A stretch of DNA of 64,000 nucleotides. It comes from Micrasema longulum (Eukaryota > Arthropoda > Insecta > Trichoptera > Brachycentridae). The stretch is from contig JAGVSM010000432.1 of NCBI GenBank assembly GCA_022494885.1, positions 1 through 64,000 of the forward strand, written 5' to 3'. Positions within the stretch are counted from its first letter, which is position 1. The number at the start of each line of letters is the position of its first letter. Shown here piece after piece: positions 11,970 to 23,824 of this stretch. The translations under genes and the position numbers were made by a program. The notes beneath the pieces were generated by a model. That model was not told where the DNA came from. It did no database searches and saw only the letters and a list, made by a program, of their open reading frames with translations.

Positions 11970-13120
11970 ATATAATTCCATCCTTATCAAGGAATTTAGC
12001 ATTACATGTGCTACTTATCCTGATTCACCTCTCTTTAAAATTTCCCTTCCAAAACTGTGTACTGTTTTTTACACAGCAGATGTCAAAAAGGTGTCATAAG
12101 TAAGTTATTATGTAATTTAGTGTCATATTTATACAACTTAAAAAGTTTGGGAGAGAAAAGAGTCAATAGAACACGCACCAATACTAAGATACATGTCCAT
12201 AGATGAAAATCATTTTTGGGTTGGTTGCACCCATCTAAAATATGTGTTTAATTTAATTATATCGAATACATTATTTTGAGGTAAATTAGTGTTGTGAACA
12301 CCTATACATTAGAGTACTAATTTGGGTACTTAAAATATGATAATAATCCCTTAAATTGATGTCCTTTTGAACATGCGATTATAAATGTCTATACTGTGGT
12401 CGGATTACAAGAATCAATTAAGTGAAAAGAAAATAACTAGTTGGGTATCACCTTTTTTTGCAATTATGAATTAACAAGAAAAAGTATGAAATACTGTCGA
12501 AAAAAAAAAAAAAAATTGTAGGTACTTATTAGTAGCACAAAAAATATTTTTTAATTTACGCAAAAACGCTTCATTGCATTGGCCACATCCCTGATACGTC
12601 ACGATTGGGTTAAATTTTTACCGTCGTTTGTGACCGTTTAAATAGACCGCCGTATATTTCACGAATCTCGACGTCGCGATTGTCAAGGCCCAATTTTGTC
12701 GCGTTTTTGTGGAGGTGTGTTTTTTAACAAGTTTGTTTTAAAAATTATGAATGAAAACGTTTTTCCACAATATCCATATTGATTTTGAAAATACATTTAA
12801 TTTTCCTAAATCTATTTCACATATTTTTATCAGGATTCGTAGTATGTGATATTTTCCTATTCCTCAACTATTCGTTATGTACAATAGATAATGTTATTTA
12901 AAAAAAAAAAAACATATTCTCTCTTATGACTCTCTAACTAGCTACAAGGTGTTTGTTTTTGACAAAAACAGTCACCATTGCACTATGCGTTTAACCCAGC
13001 ATTTTTAATCTCTTTCGGCAACTCATTCTCTTCCTCCATCTTTCTTCCTGGATTATAGAAACCTTTTTTATGTACGAAGTATGTTTCGTTTGACAGGTTA
13101 AATAAAACAAGTAGACCTTA
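11970..13120. other. Intergenic; one short inverted match to 53536-53605
   Basis: No gene seen. The part 12552-12615, reversed, resembles 53536-53605 (shared elements AAATTTAACC, GTGACGTAT and GGCCAATGCAATG), suggesting a diverged dispersed repeat. Confidence 0.35.
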
Positions 13121-13124
13121 AATT

Positions 13125-13205
13125 ATTTTTCTACATAACACCCACCATTTTGTAGGCACTTGTCATAGTGCGGCACGAGCTTTTGTTTCCCTTTCTATTA
13201 AAGGG
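13125..13205 (-). pseudogene. mariner-like transposase tail fragment
   Basis: On the minus strand the sequence encodes approximately KGNKSSCRTMTSAYKMVG; a one-base shift gives the mariner-like L-V-P-H-Y-D-K-C-L pattern. It is a very short relic on the opposite strand from the fragment at 11730. Called on motif spacing only. Confidence 0.4.
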
Positions 13206-13799
13206 GCCTGCCCTCTTCGTCGTCGTCGTGCACATTAGCACGACCTTCATTGAACACGATCTTCTTGATGAAAATGTCATCTTCTTGATTAAATGGCTTC
13301 TGTAAAATTATGTCCAGAACATAATATCTGGGCACCTATGTTTACATATCACCGCCATAACAATGCCAAGTTCCAAATTACTAAATAAACCATAACAACC
13401 ATGGAATAGATAATAGAGATGTGCCCTTTGAATGTAATTACACAATTGATTCTTGAAGAAGACCGCAGTATAATTTTGCAGAGTGAAGCATATTTGATGT
13501 TCCTTGGAAAATAATTTTCAATATGTAATTTTGTATATACATAATTTATATGCAGTAATGAGCTTTGTCTTTGAAATTATTAATTTATTTAAAAAATTAA
13601 TTATCTGTACGACCAAAGACATCAATGTTTTTAAATGTTGATGGAATGTTAATAAAATACATGTAGAAAATATGAACTAGAAAAACACCGAAATTTTTGG
13701 CCTAATATTTTTATATATTTTTAGTATGTCCAATTTTTAAAAATTTAACATTTAGGATTTCATCTCAGTAAACTGATATTTACGACGGAAATGTCATTG
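13206..13799. other. Intergenic, nothing recognised
   Basis: AT-rich and non-coding. A short CGTCGTCGTCGT run near 13219 is the only local peculiarity. Confidence 0.3.
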
Positions 13800-13885
13800 A
13801 TCAACCGAGATAAAGGAAGTGGCAATCTAGGCATTTACAGGGCTTATGACCTTTCAAGTTCACCATTCTGTGTAAAGTGATCACT
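13800..13885 (-). repeat. Foldback repeat, family F, fragment
   Basis: Contains AGGCATTTACAGGGCTTATG and TTCACCATTCTGTGTAAAGT, in reverse orientation relative to 4298-4653. Both ends are lost. Confidence 0.6.
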
Positions 13886-14397
13886 GATATTTAAAAAAAA
13901 ATGTATTTTTACTCTTCCTTCCCTAATTTTCCATTCCATTTTTTTTGTTTCATTTCCTCACCCGCGTGTAGCTCAATCGCAGATGTTTATCCTCGTCGAT
14001 CAAAAGTTCTTGAGCAACTTAACCGATCATAGTGAAAGATTAGTTTATCGTGGTCGAAGTCAACGCAAGTCGAGTTCCAGTTTGTCGTTTGTTTTGTGTT
14101 TTGCAAAATTTCCTTCCCTTGAAGTGTGGCCGTATTAAAAATATAATAATCCCCGATCGATAAATTCTAATCGATGTTCCATTGGAATAGATAAAACGAG
14201 AAACAATTGCGGTGAGAAACTTCTATTCGTCGATTATTGCTGACAGCTACTGTTACGACAGCCCATTGTGATCGAGTTACTGGTGAACTGTATGTTATGT
14301 TTTATATTATTGTTCTTATTAATCGGTCCAGTTCACTTTAAATATCTTGTTTAATTTTGTAGGACTGTGTTGGTTTCAATAAATATATTTAAAAAAA

Positions 14398-14462
14398 ATA
14401 AAAACCGTCCAACAGACAGGTAGTAAGCTCTGTAATTGTCTAGATTTCCACATTCCCTAATA
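14398..14462 (+). repeat. Foldback repeat, family F, fragment
   Basis: GACAGGTAGTAAGCTCTGTA, then TCTAGATTTCCACATTCCCT, correspond to the CATAAGCCCTGTAAATGCCTAGACTTCCATATTCCC module of the full copies. Diverged. Confidence 0.45.
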
Positions 14463-14794
14463 ATTCAATCTCGATTGATATATCCTTCGTCTCTTTTCAT
14501 ACATCAGTGTATTTTTATATATAAATTCAATTAACTTCATCTTTTTATACTCCAGAAATCAGTTCACAAAACTTGAATCAATTTATTGGACTTAAACCAT
14601 TTTATTAAAATTATTCAAATAAAAACAAATAATTATCATTTACTTGAATTCTTGTTTCTACGAATATTCTTTCAATTGATCGCATATTATGTAAAAAATG
14701 TTAATCTGATTTAAAATGTATATGAATGTATTTTGATATTCTCATATGCTAGGTAACAATAATATCGACGATAAGAAGGGTAGGTGAGTGATGC

Positions 14795-15088
14795 CCTACT
14801 CTATAGAATTATAAGCTGCATTGTATGACCCGATGTCCGTAGATATGGAACTTGTACTTTGGCATAAACATCTAAATCCCTCTTGTATGCTGTTCATAAA
14901 ATCAACGGATTTATATCGCACATATTAGATTGGACTTGTTTTTATGAATCGGTAAAGAAAAGTTACGCTCATTTTAAATCTTCAATCGACTCTCCTGTAA
15001 AATTCACCTCGTGGTTCATCATTCATTTAGCCTTTTACCGTCAATATGTCGTCAATGGGAATTTGAAATGGTTTAAAAAAAACATATA
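14795..15088 (+). repeat. Dispersed repeat shared with 27600-27960
   Basis: Shared blocks in the same order include TAAGCTGCxTxGTATGA, TTCATAAAATCAA, GGATTTAT, and the pair AGCCTTTT and TCAATATxGTCGTCAA. Non-coding and of unknown class. It is cut on the right by the pogo-like element that begins at 15089. Confidence 0.55.
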
Positions 15089-15835
15089 TACAGTGAAACC
15101 TCTATCTATCGTTTTTAAAGGGACTTATGCGGGAATAAGGGGTCAATACACAAGGAGATAAGATCGGGTAAAGATACCGCCCTGGCAATCTGCATTACCA
15201 TTGGCAGGTCAAAATTCTAAAAAAAAAAACAAGTTTCAGGTGTAAATAAATGTATAATAATAATCTTTCACCGACGTTTGTTTTTTACTGTTTTATTCCC
15301 GTAAGTCAACATTATATTTTCGGCTTTGCAAATAATATTTTTTTCGGTATTAATTGAATGTGAGTAGTAGAATGTTTTTAATTTTTGGAAGATAGTGCAT
15401 GCTTCTGAAAATAAAGGTACAGGCGGCGGCTCCTCTTCATCAATATCGACCTCTTCAGCTGTCTCCTTCAACCTTGCGTCACACGAGCTTTCGATAGTTT
15501 CTATCCCACACGTTGGGATATTGTCGTCAAATGTGACAAAATTGTTAAAATTCGTCTGTGTATCAAGTCTTAGCCAATCATCTTCAGAAACCTTAACTTG
15601 TTCTAATTGTCATTATATCTCTCTCTTCGAACGTTCTGCGCATTAGAACATACACAAAATATTAAAATATGTCAAATACGCATCGTAATTCAAATAATGA
15701 ATGCGGTAAAATGGTGGATAGAGAAACGATCGATGCGATCAATTTTTGTATGAAATTATTTCGGAGTTGGAAGAAATAAACGACACATCCGGGAAAAAGA
15801 TTGTTCGAGGAACGATAGATAGAAGTTTCACTGTA
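15089..15835. mobile_element. pogo-like DNA element (747 bp)
   Basis: The left end TACAGTGAAACCTCTATCTA is mirrored on the right by the complement of ACGATAGATAGAAGTTTCACTGTA, giving about 24 bp of inverted terminal repeat with one mismatch between TA dinucleotides. No intact transposase is present. The end sequence resembles those at 1196, 5721 and 19976, suggesting related families mobilised by similar enzymes. Confidence 0.7.
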
Positions 15836-16049
15836 TTATGAATTGTTTAGGATATGTTTCCTGTGAATAAAGTGACATAGGTACAGCGCCAGATCTAACG
15901 GAATCTAGCGCCCATCACTTACTAAAAAATGGATGGGAATATACAAATTTGTAAATTAATACAAGCATATTATTCTCCCCTCCCCCGTAAGCGAGTGTCC
16001 GATTCTTTGTGCCAACTGAACCTACCAGGTCAACAAACTTCAAAAATGA

Positions 16050-16210
16050 AGATTTCAGCTCTTGCTGCATAAAAAATCAACACATGGAAAAATCGAATAA
16101 AAAATATGTATTAGTGATCAATTAGACCAGCCAATGACAGTTTATAAACCCCTTTTAAAATACCTAGGCTTTCATATAAATATTCCTTTCTTAAAAGGGT
16201 TCCCTTTTGA
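16050..16210 (+). repeat. Foldback repeat, family F, fragment
   Basis: Matches the family core: ATTTCAGCTCTTGCTGCATA, ACCAGCCAATGACAG, TACCTAGGCTTTCATA. More diverged than the intronic copies in the anoctamin gene. Confidence 0.55.
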
Positions 16211-16288
16211 TATCTTAATAAAGATATTTAAAAAAAAAATTGGATGATGTCTTACGCAATTTTAAATTTCTGTTGACGATATGATATA

Positions 16289-16625
16289 AAGGGTTCAACT
16301 ACAAGAATGGGCTCATTGCAAATAACAATTTTTTTACAGGAGACCAAAAAGAAGAATTGTGCGACTCTGGGTTCATGTATTAAAAAAAATAGGTTTTCAA
16401 TTGATTAAATATGTTTTTTTTTTTAAACTTTTTTGTACTGACAAAAACGAACTCTGTTGCAGCAATTGTCGCATTTTAGCTGTTTTTTTTGCCAGCCATT
16501 TATGACAGGGAGCCACAATTTTATATTTTTTAATATTCCATTTTATTAAACTCATTCAGGAGAAAAAAACGCCATTAATTATCGAAAATCTAAATGCAAT
16601 GAGCCCGTTTTAGCCGTGTACCCTT
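16289..16625. mobile_element. Inverted-repeat MITE (AAGGGT...GGGCTCATTGCA ends)
   Basis: The left arm, with AAGGGTTCAACTACAAGAAT then GGGCTCATTGCA, pairs with a right arm reading ATGCAATGAGCCCG...GTACCCTT. The arm is about 32 bp with several mismatches. The interior is non-coding. No other copy was found in the window. Confidence 0.55.
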
Positions 16626-19600
16626 CATTTGCGAACCACCACACTTTGTGTATAATATGTGAGTGTTTCCCTGTAAATAATTCATGCGTAATGTTGGTAT
16701 ATAAATTATCTGTTCATGTTTGTTACCAATTGAAGGATGTTTTTCGTATTAACAGTGGGTGAGAATTGTCTACAGTGTTTTTTTTTTTAACATCTTAATA
16801 ATTTGACTAGTGAAAGTTTATTGTATTTTATTACCTAAATAAAAAGGCGCTACATGTGTTTTGGAAAACCAGTGACCGGTTTTATTGGTTTTTTGACAAC
16901 TTAAGATTGTCTGATCTAAAGTTAATCTACCTCTAAAGTTATCGAACTAAAAATTCAGCTGATTTTTATTTTTATCATTTATGCTTCCATAATTTTTAAC
17001 AAAGACTATTTAGTAATTAGCAATGAAATCTTTTCTATAAGTTTATTCGGAATGAACAAATACTATTACGCTACTATTAATGAACAAATACTGCGAGACA
17101 ATAATTATTAAAGAAGATTGCACAACTGTTAGCTAATAAATGGTACATGACTTAATTGAACAAATATTTTAAACATATTTATTAAAGAACAAGTTTAGTA
17201 CTTTCAATATGACAGTGATTATAATAAAGACTTTAAACAAACATATATATGGGACAGAGACTAAACCATGACTATTAATTATAATAATTAATTGTGCACA
17301 GTACTATTTTTCTTAGTAAATAGGAATTAAAATGCAGTATTAAATTTGTGAAATAATATGTGGTTTAATAATATGTACCCGTTTGTTTATAATGTAATGG
17401 GAGTCCTTTGTTTAGATTAGGACTGGTTGCGAGTATATGAAGTTACTTGAGAACAAAGAATGGTTTATTTTCCGAATGAGACATCTGTGACGATTCTCAC
17501 ACATTCTGTATAAAATTAAAAACAAGAATGTGTTAGAAAAACATCTTTTTTCTTGGATTTCAAATTAAACGGCCGAGGAAGACAGAGGGATGACTCTGAG
17601 TAGAGTCCTACGAGGTTGGCTGTGTCCTAGCATAGAAATCTGGCATTTTTCTCCTTTAAAACCATTTCAGTTGTCTAGAATTGTAAATTATCTAATTGCC
17701 AAGCAAAAAAATATATGAAAAGAAAATTCAACGATGTTTCTATTCAGGTATCTGTCTAGTGGTGTTGCTTTTATTCCAATAAGCTAGTTACTACGGCACT
17801 GTAGAGTCTGTCAACAGTAAAAAATGGAACTATTTTTGTAATATGAACTAATAAAAATATTGAAAAATTAACTTCTGATGTTTGAAATGTTAAAATAGTA
17901 GGTACTTTAAGAATTTTCTCACAAAGCTAGAATCATTTGTACATAATAATTAACCCCATAATTTATATAACGCTAGTCACTTTATATTTTTAGGAATTGA
18001 AGATATCTTTCTCAGACTTTCACAATGATATTATTTAAGTATATGGTCACATTATTTTAACAACAAAATACATCAGAAGGTATTTTTATGTTCACGTTTG
18101 TCGGTTGGAGTTGGAAAATGCCAAATTTTTATTAAGAAATGTGTTTTTAAAATAATTTGAACATTCATCAATATTATAAAAAATATGTGTGATTTTGTAT
18201 GTCCACAATTTGTGTTATTAGATGCAAATGATAATAAAAGGGTTGTGTGAATTTTTTGTTGTTTTTATTTTTTTGTCTTTTTTTAAATCCAAATTCAAAA
18301 TGGTTTTCTGCTAGGTATAAAAATGAATAAAATTATATTTTAAATCATCTGTTTCTCTGTAAAATAAGATATAATTAAGCTATTTTCACAAAAATCACCA
18401 TAATGTGGAAGTGCAGGATTTTGCTCGTCGATGGAGGAATTTTGTTCATCAATTGGAGATGACAAGAAAACAACGTTATACTTCAGTGTGTATTTATTAC
18501 ATGCTGAATAAAATACGCAATTTGATTATAAAGCACGAAACTAACTGTGATAACAGAATTGAACTGATCTTATCTAATTCATATCTGATCACACTTAGGT
18601 TCTACTAGGGGGTTGCACGGTGCCGCGTGGAATGTATCCGTGTAAAAAAAAAAAGGTTTTTCATCTCTGTTGGAAATATTTGTCTATCTTTCTATCATTT
18701 TTTCCAAATAAGATTTGTGTAATAATAATAACCACCGGCGCATTTTAAAAAGAAAAGAGTTTTTAGTTGGAATTATTTTATTTTTAGGGTAGTAAAATTT
18801 ACAAACAATTCTAAAATTAGGGGTTTTCTTTATAAAACAGCATGTAAAGTTTGTTGTAAATTTTTTTTGACTATTTAATACACAACGGGTTAACATAGAC
18901 TCAATATAATAAATTCTTTATCATAATGTAGAACTATGTAAGAAAAACATACACAATGTAATATTAATCAATATCCCTTGCTTGTAAACTGTCATACTAC
19001 AGAATGACTTATGGGCCATAATTCTAGGCAATGAGATGTAAATATTAAAAATATAAATTGTTAGTCGCCCGTGCAATACCGCCAATAACTGTCACAAAAA
19101 ACTATATTTTAACAAAAATGAAATGCAATTGGCTACCTTTTTACAGAATATGAATAGAAAACACATTCATATCAAGGAATTATATTTTTGTGATGAGGTA
19201 GGTACTGTAAAAATCAAATTTGTGTTCATCCTGAAAATTCCTTTTTTAGATAGGCGATATTGCACGCAGACAATATAAGTTGAGAATTTAATTTCCTAGT
19301 TAATTTTAAAGTACTTTATTTCAAAGATTTAACAAATTAATATACTCTTACATTGTACACATAGCAACAAAAGTGAGATCTACAACACTCAACTACACAA
19401 TATCATTATACAATATCTAGTTACATTTATCTTTCGAGATTGTTACGTTCTCCATTACAATAATAGGCACAGCATTATCAAAAAGCACATTTGGAAGCAC
19501 ATCAACAATAATAAAATTAAAAATTACCATTCTCTAGTTATTTGGTTTGATTTTTTATTAATCGATGCATCGGGGAGACAAAAGCCATGTGTGGGTCTTT

Positions 19601-19975
19601 TGCAACTTTTCTGTCTGTTTCACTAACTTCAAAATGCCATTCCGGACATTTTTAAGAGTCTAGTGTCTTTGATGACATGAAAGCGACGGATTTTATTCAC
19701 GCAATGCATCAACGTACAAAGACATTGCATGGACACAATGAATTACAAATGTGCAATCTGTGTATCTCTAAAACATTGATTTTATTACTAAAAAGAGTTA
19801 CCGAAAAAATCAAAAACAATATTTTTTAGTAATAAAATCTTGTTGAATTCTTCATTTTTTTTATTTTGAGAGATGTTAAATGCAGAGGAAAAAACTGTAA
19901 ACAGCATTATCTGTTATTTGTGTCTTATAATTTCATGTTATCCTACATCATCTCATGTACTACTATGAAAATATC
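16626..19975. other. Long intergenic stretch with one pogo-like end
   Basis: About 3.3 kb with no supportable exon. At 18605-18652, GCACGGTGCCGCGTGGAATG and a following TCCGTGTAA...AGG tract resemble the terminus at 6036-6076, so a solo pogo-like end is likely. The rest shows nothing recognisable. Confidence 0.35.
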
Positions 19976-20180
19976 TACAGTAAAACCCCCGTTTTGCGTT
20001 TTTCAAGGGAGCAACAAAAGAAAGTGTAAAACTGAAGAAAACTTTAAAGTGAGGAAAAGAAAAATGTATGGAAAAAATTTAATTTCATTAAAATATAATT
20101 ATTGTACAAGACTATACTAAATTTACTGCAGAAAAATTGTAAGAACTGTCCCGATTAGGGATTATTCATATTTACCAATG

Positions 20181-23100
20181 CACCGCGATGAGGCTCGCAA
20201 CCCATCAGGTCGCTTCTCTCGGGGGGGCTCAAAGAGGAGGAATTCTCAGGAATGTAGAATTGCCACTTGGAATGTAAGAGGACGTATGACTGATAAGATG
20301 AATGAACTGTGTGATATAATGAAGAATAAATGTATAGATTTATTGTGTGTCTCTGAGACTTGGTAGAAAGGGAGTGGTTCGATGGAGCACGGTGATACTC
20401 TGGTTCTCTGGTCCGGTCTCCCTGAGACGGACAGAGCTTGCCGGGGTGTTGCTGCATTTCTATCGCCAAGAATGATAGAGGGCATGAATGAATATGAATT
20501 TATAAGTGAGAGACTCATGTTTGTCAGATTTAAGGTCGGACTGACAAGATTGCTTGTTATCATAGGATACGCTCCTGTCAACTCCGACTGTGAATCTGAG
20601 AAGGACGAGTTTTGGACGAGTCTAATGAATGTGATGAATGGGAAAAAAGATAACGAAAGGATAGTTTTGGCTGGAGATCTTAATGGTTGGGTGGGAACAA
20701 GGAGAGATGGGCTGGAGTCAGCTCTAGGTATGTTTGGGGATACAAGAGTGAATGACAATGGGAAAAGACTGCTAGAGGTATGCCTGGAATGGAACCTTTT
20801 TGTATCGAATACATTTTTCGAGCATAAAGGAATCCACCAATACACATGGGAGAGAGGAAATGAAAGGTCGATTATCGATTATGTCATCATTGACTCTAGA
20901 TTGAAGCCTGTAACTGTCGACACACGTGTACAGAGGGGCCGAGATGGAATCAGACCATTTTTTAGTGGTCTCAAGGGTGATTCTGTTTAAGGGATGGCGG
21001 TCCCAAACAAACAAAGTGCAGGCTCCTTCTAGAGTCAAAGTTGAAAAACTGCAAAATGCTGACATAAAAGATAATTTTGAAAGATCTGTGAGTCACAGAC
21101 TGAACGAAAAAGATGTAGAATGTATGGGTATAAACGATATGTGGGAGTGTTTGAAAATAAGTATGTGCGAGGCGGCGAAAGAAGTGTGCGGTGTGACAAA
21201 GCTAGGGAGAAAGAAAGGTGATGCGTGGTGGGACGACGAAGTCAAAAAACTCGTTAAAGAAAAGAAGGATGCGTGGATAAATTTGCTTGCTGTAAAAAAG
21301 AATACAATTGAATATGAATCGGCTAAACGCGTGTATGGTGAAAGTAAGAAAAAGGTTAAGCAGGGTGTATGTGAACGGAAGAAAAAATTGAAGGATGAAG
21401 AAGGAATGAAAATGACACACAATTTCCACGAAAACATTAAAGTTTTCTGGAAAGCTGTGAAAAACTCCAGGAGTAGCAGTGAAAGTGGAGGCATGACAGT
21501 TGTTAAAGATAAGGATGGAAAAATGGTGACTAGTGAGAGTGGAATAAAAGAGAGATGGAAGGAATACTTTGAGGAAGTTTATGAATCGCACACTGGTAAC
21601 TCGGGCGGTGCCGATGTATCGACATTATCCGAGGTGTGTTTGAACACAAATGATGAGGTAAGTCAGATTAGTATGAAAGAAATTATCAGTGTTGTCAAAT
21701 GTATGCGGAATGGTAAAGCGCAAGGGTATGACTGTATTGCAGCAGAGTTTATTAAGTCGGGTGGCAAATTAATTCTCACATGGCTACATAAACTTTTTAA
21801 CTTGTGTCTCAAGGAGGGAAGGACTCCACCTGATTGGAGGAGGGCAGTTGTTATGCCGTTATACAAGGGAAAGGGTTCTAAGGTGGAGTGTGGGAATTAC
21901 AGAGCTATCAGTCTTCTGAGCGCTGTCGGCAAAATGTATGGAAGAATACTGATAGAAAGAGTAAGAAACGTGACCAAGGAGAAAGTATGGGATGTACAGA
22001 ATGGATTTATGAATGGTAGAGGATGTATGGATCAAATATTTGCATTACGCAATATGACAGAAAAGTTTTTGGCGAAAAACCAGAAGCTTTTTTGCGCTTT
22101 TGTTGATTTGCAAAAAGCATTTGATCGAGTTGATAGGAAAAAAATATGGATGGTTCTATCGGAGTATGGAGTGAGTGACAACCTTGTCCGCGCTATTGCT
22201 TCTTTGTACAAAGATAGTGTAGCGTGTGTAAGGGTAAATGGGTCATTAACTTCCTGGTTTGGCATCCCTAAAGGAGTCAAACAGGGATGTGTAATGTCAC
22301 CGTGGTTATTCAACATATATATGGATAAATGTATGAAAGAATTGAAAAGTATGGATGTGAGAGCGAAAATGAGTAATCTAACTGTCAGTTGCCTTCTGTA
22401 CGCCGATGACGCAGTCCTTCTAGCTAACAGCGAAAAGGAACTGCAATCCTTGGTTACAAAGGTTTACGAAGTGTGCAAGGAGAGTGATTTGCTAATGAAT
22501 GTGCAAAAGTCGAACGTCATGGTCTTTGAAAGAAATGTAACTATGACTGAATGTAAGATTGTAGTAAATGGAGACAGTTTGAAACAGGTAATAAATAAGG
22601 AATTTGTATATCTGGGTAGTATGTTTACGAGAGATGGAAATATGGACAAGGATATTGAAAGGAGGGTTAGTGCCGGTAACAGAGTTAATGGTGCCTTAAA
22701 GTCTGTCGTAGCAAATAAGTGTCTATCGCAAGAGGCTAAATTAGCAGTTCATAATGAAGTTCTGGTACCAACCCCAATGTATGGAAGCGAAGCATGGAGT
22801 TGGAAAAAAAGGGACAAAAGTAGACTGAATGTTGTTGAAATGCGATCCCTCAGGCGAATGTGCGGAAAAACAATGTATGATAGGTGCCCTAATGTCGAAA
22901 TTAGAGCAGAATGCAAGGCTGAGTTAAGCATTATCGACAAAATTAAGAAAAGGTCTTTTGCGATGGTTCGGTCATGTGGAGCGAATGAATGATGAAAGAA
23001 CGGCTAAAAAGATTTATGATGCGAATGTGTCTGGTTGTAGAAGTCGAGGAAGGCCGAGAAAGACATGGCATGATCAAGTACAACAAATTTTTGAAAGTGG

Positions 23101-23236
23101 TCATGTGAAAAGTCGGAATAATCGACGTGCGTGCATGAGAAGATGTATGAATGTGAAGGAAGCAAAGGAAGTGTGCCAGGACAGAGTGGTGTGGCGTTCT
23201 ATCCTCTCTGCCTACCCCTCCGGGGAAATGGCGTGA
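20181..23236 (+). pseudogene. LINE endonuclease/reverse transcriptase ORF, broken
   Basis: The endonuclease starts at about 20250 (ATWNVRGR), with VSETW at 20347-20363, AGDLNGWVG near 20671, and the catalytic S-D-H near 20944. The polymerase shows FVDLQKAFDRVDR near 22099 and the catalytic YADDAVLL near 22399. The C-terminal tail has RWFGHVERMN near 22962 and stops at 23234-23236. Three lesions break it: an in-frame TAG at 20364-20366, a one-base loss near 20925, and an extra T in the run near 22957. This copy cannot make a full protein, yet the frame is otherwise long and clean, so inactivation looks fairly recent. Confidence 0.9.
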
Positions 23237-23239
23237 TGG

Positions 23240-23258
23240 TAAGTTAGTTAGTTAGTTA
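23240..23258 (+). repeat. (GTTA)n tail of the LINE
   Basis: About four units of GTTA follow the ORF stop and run into the target duplication. RTE-group elements end in such short simple repeats instead of poly-A, which supports the classification. Confidence 0.75.
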
Positions 23259-23824
23259 CCAATGATATACATAATTAAAAATATTTTGTATTTTTTCAAA
23301 CAAAACTGCAATGTGTTATTTTTAATTGAATTAAAAAATACACGCATAAATAATTTGATTTATTAACCTTAAAAACACGAAAATAAAATTTTGAATTTGC
23401 GTAAAATGCATATAACGATTTTTTTCTCTAAATATTGGGAAATTTTATTTATCTGCTATGTAATTTATTGACGTAAAGACTTAATTCTTCCTAAACATGC
23501 GTCAACTGCATGTCAATATTTAGTAAAACGTCAAAATTAGACACTTAAACAAAATGGCTAATTACACTGCACCTACTTTGAATTTAGTTTAAGACAATAA
23601 TTTACACTTTTTTTTATTTACCTCGATTTTATTCTCCATTCACGCGGCGCGCGGCTCGTCGTTTGACAGATTGAATGAGTTATGAAAAAAATTGTCGTAA
23701 AATTGTATGAAAAACATAAAAAACATTAATTGGCGGGAAAGTTGAATGAGAATGTATGGAAAAAAATGGGACCTAAATATTTCGGTGAAAAAGCGGGAAA
23801 ACGTAAAAACGAGGTTTTACTGTA

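Larger units (their letters stand above)
20172..23264 (+). mobile_element. Nearly complete RTE-like LINE with target duplication
   Basis: A single-ORF non-LTR element of about 3.08 kb is flanked by TTACCAATG at 20172-20180 and again at 23256-23264, a 9-bp target-site duplication. It has a very short 5' leader, an APE-type endonuclease followed by reverse transcriptase, and almost no 3' UTR before a (GTTA)n tail. Single-ORF size and a short simple-repeat tail are typical of the RTE group. Pieces of the same family lie at 41298-41655 and 60643-60800, both reversed. Confidence 0.85.
19976..23824. mobile_element. pogo-like element split by a LINE insertion
   Basis: The left end TACAGTAAAACCCCCGTTTT (19976) is mirrored by ACGTAAAAACGAGGTTTTACTGTA ending at 23824, with TA on both outer edges. 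Removing the 20181-23264 insertion leaves about 765 bp, close in size to the element at 15089-15835. The right half contains GTCGTTTGACAGATTGAATG and GAATGTATGGAAAAAAATGG, the latter resembling AAATGTATGGAAAAAATT in the left half. No transposase was recognised. Confidence 0.7.

Noticed and set aside
13970..14040. Third copy of the family G MITE end
   Set aside because: GTGTAGCTCAATCGCAGATG is similar for only about 15 bases, with no supporting interior.
20246..22940. Several long minus-strand open frames across 20.2-22.9 kb
   Set aside because: They are antisense shadows of the RTE-like LINE ORF; the + strand frames carry the endonuclease and polymerase motifs.
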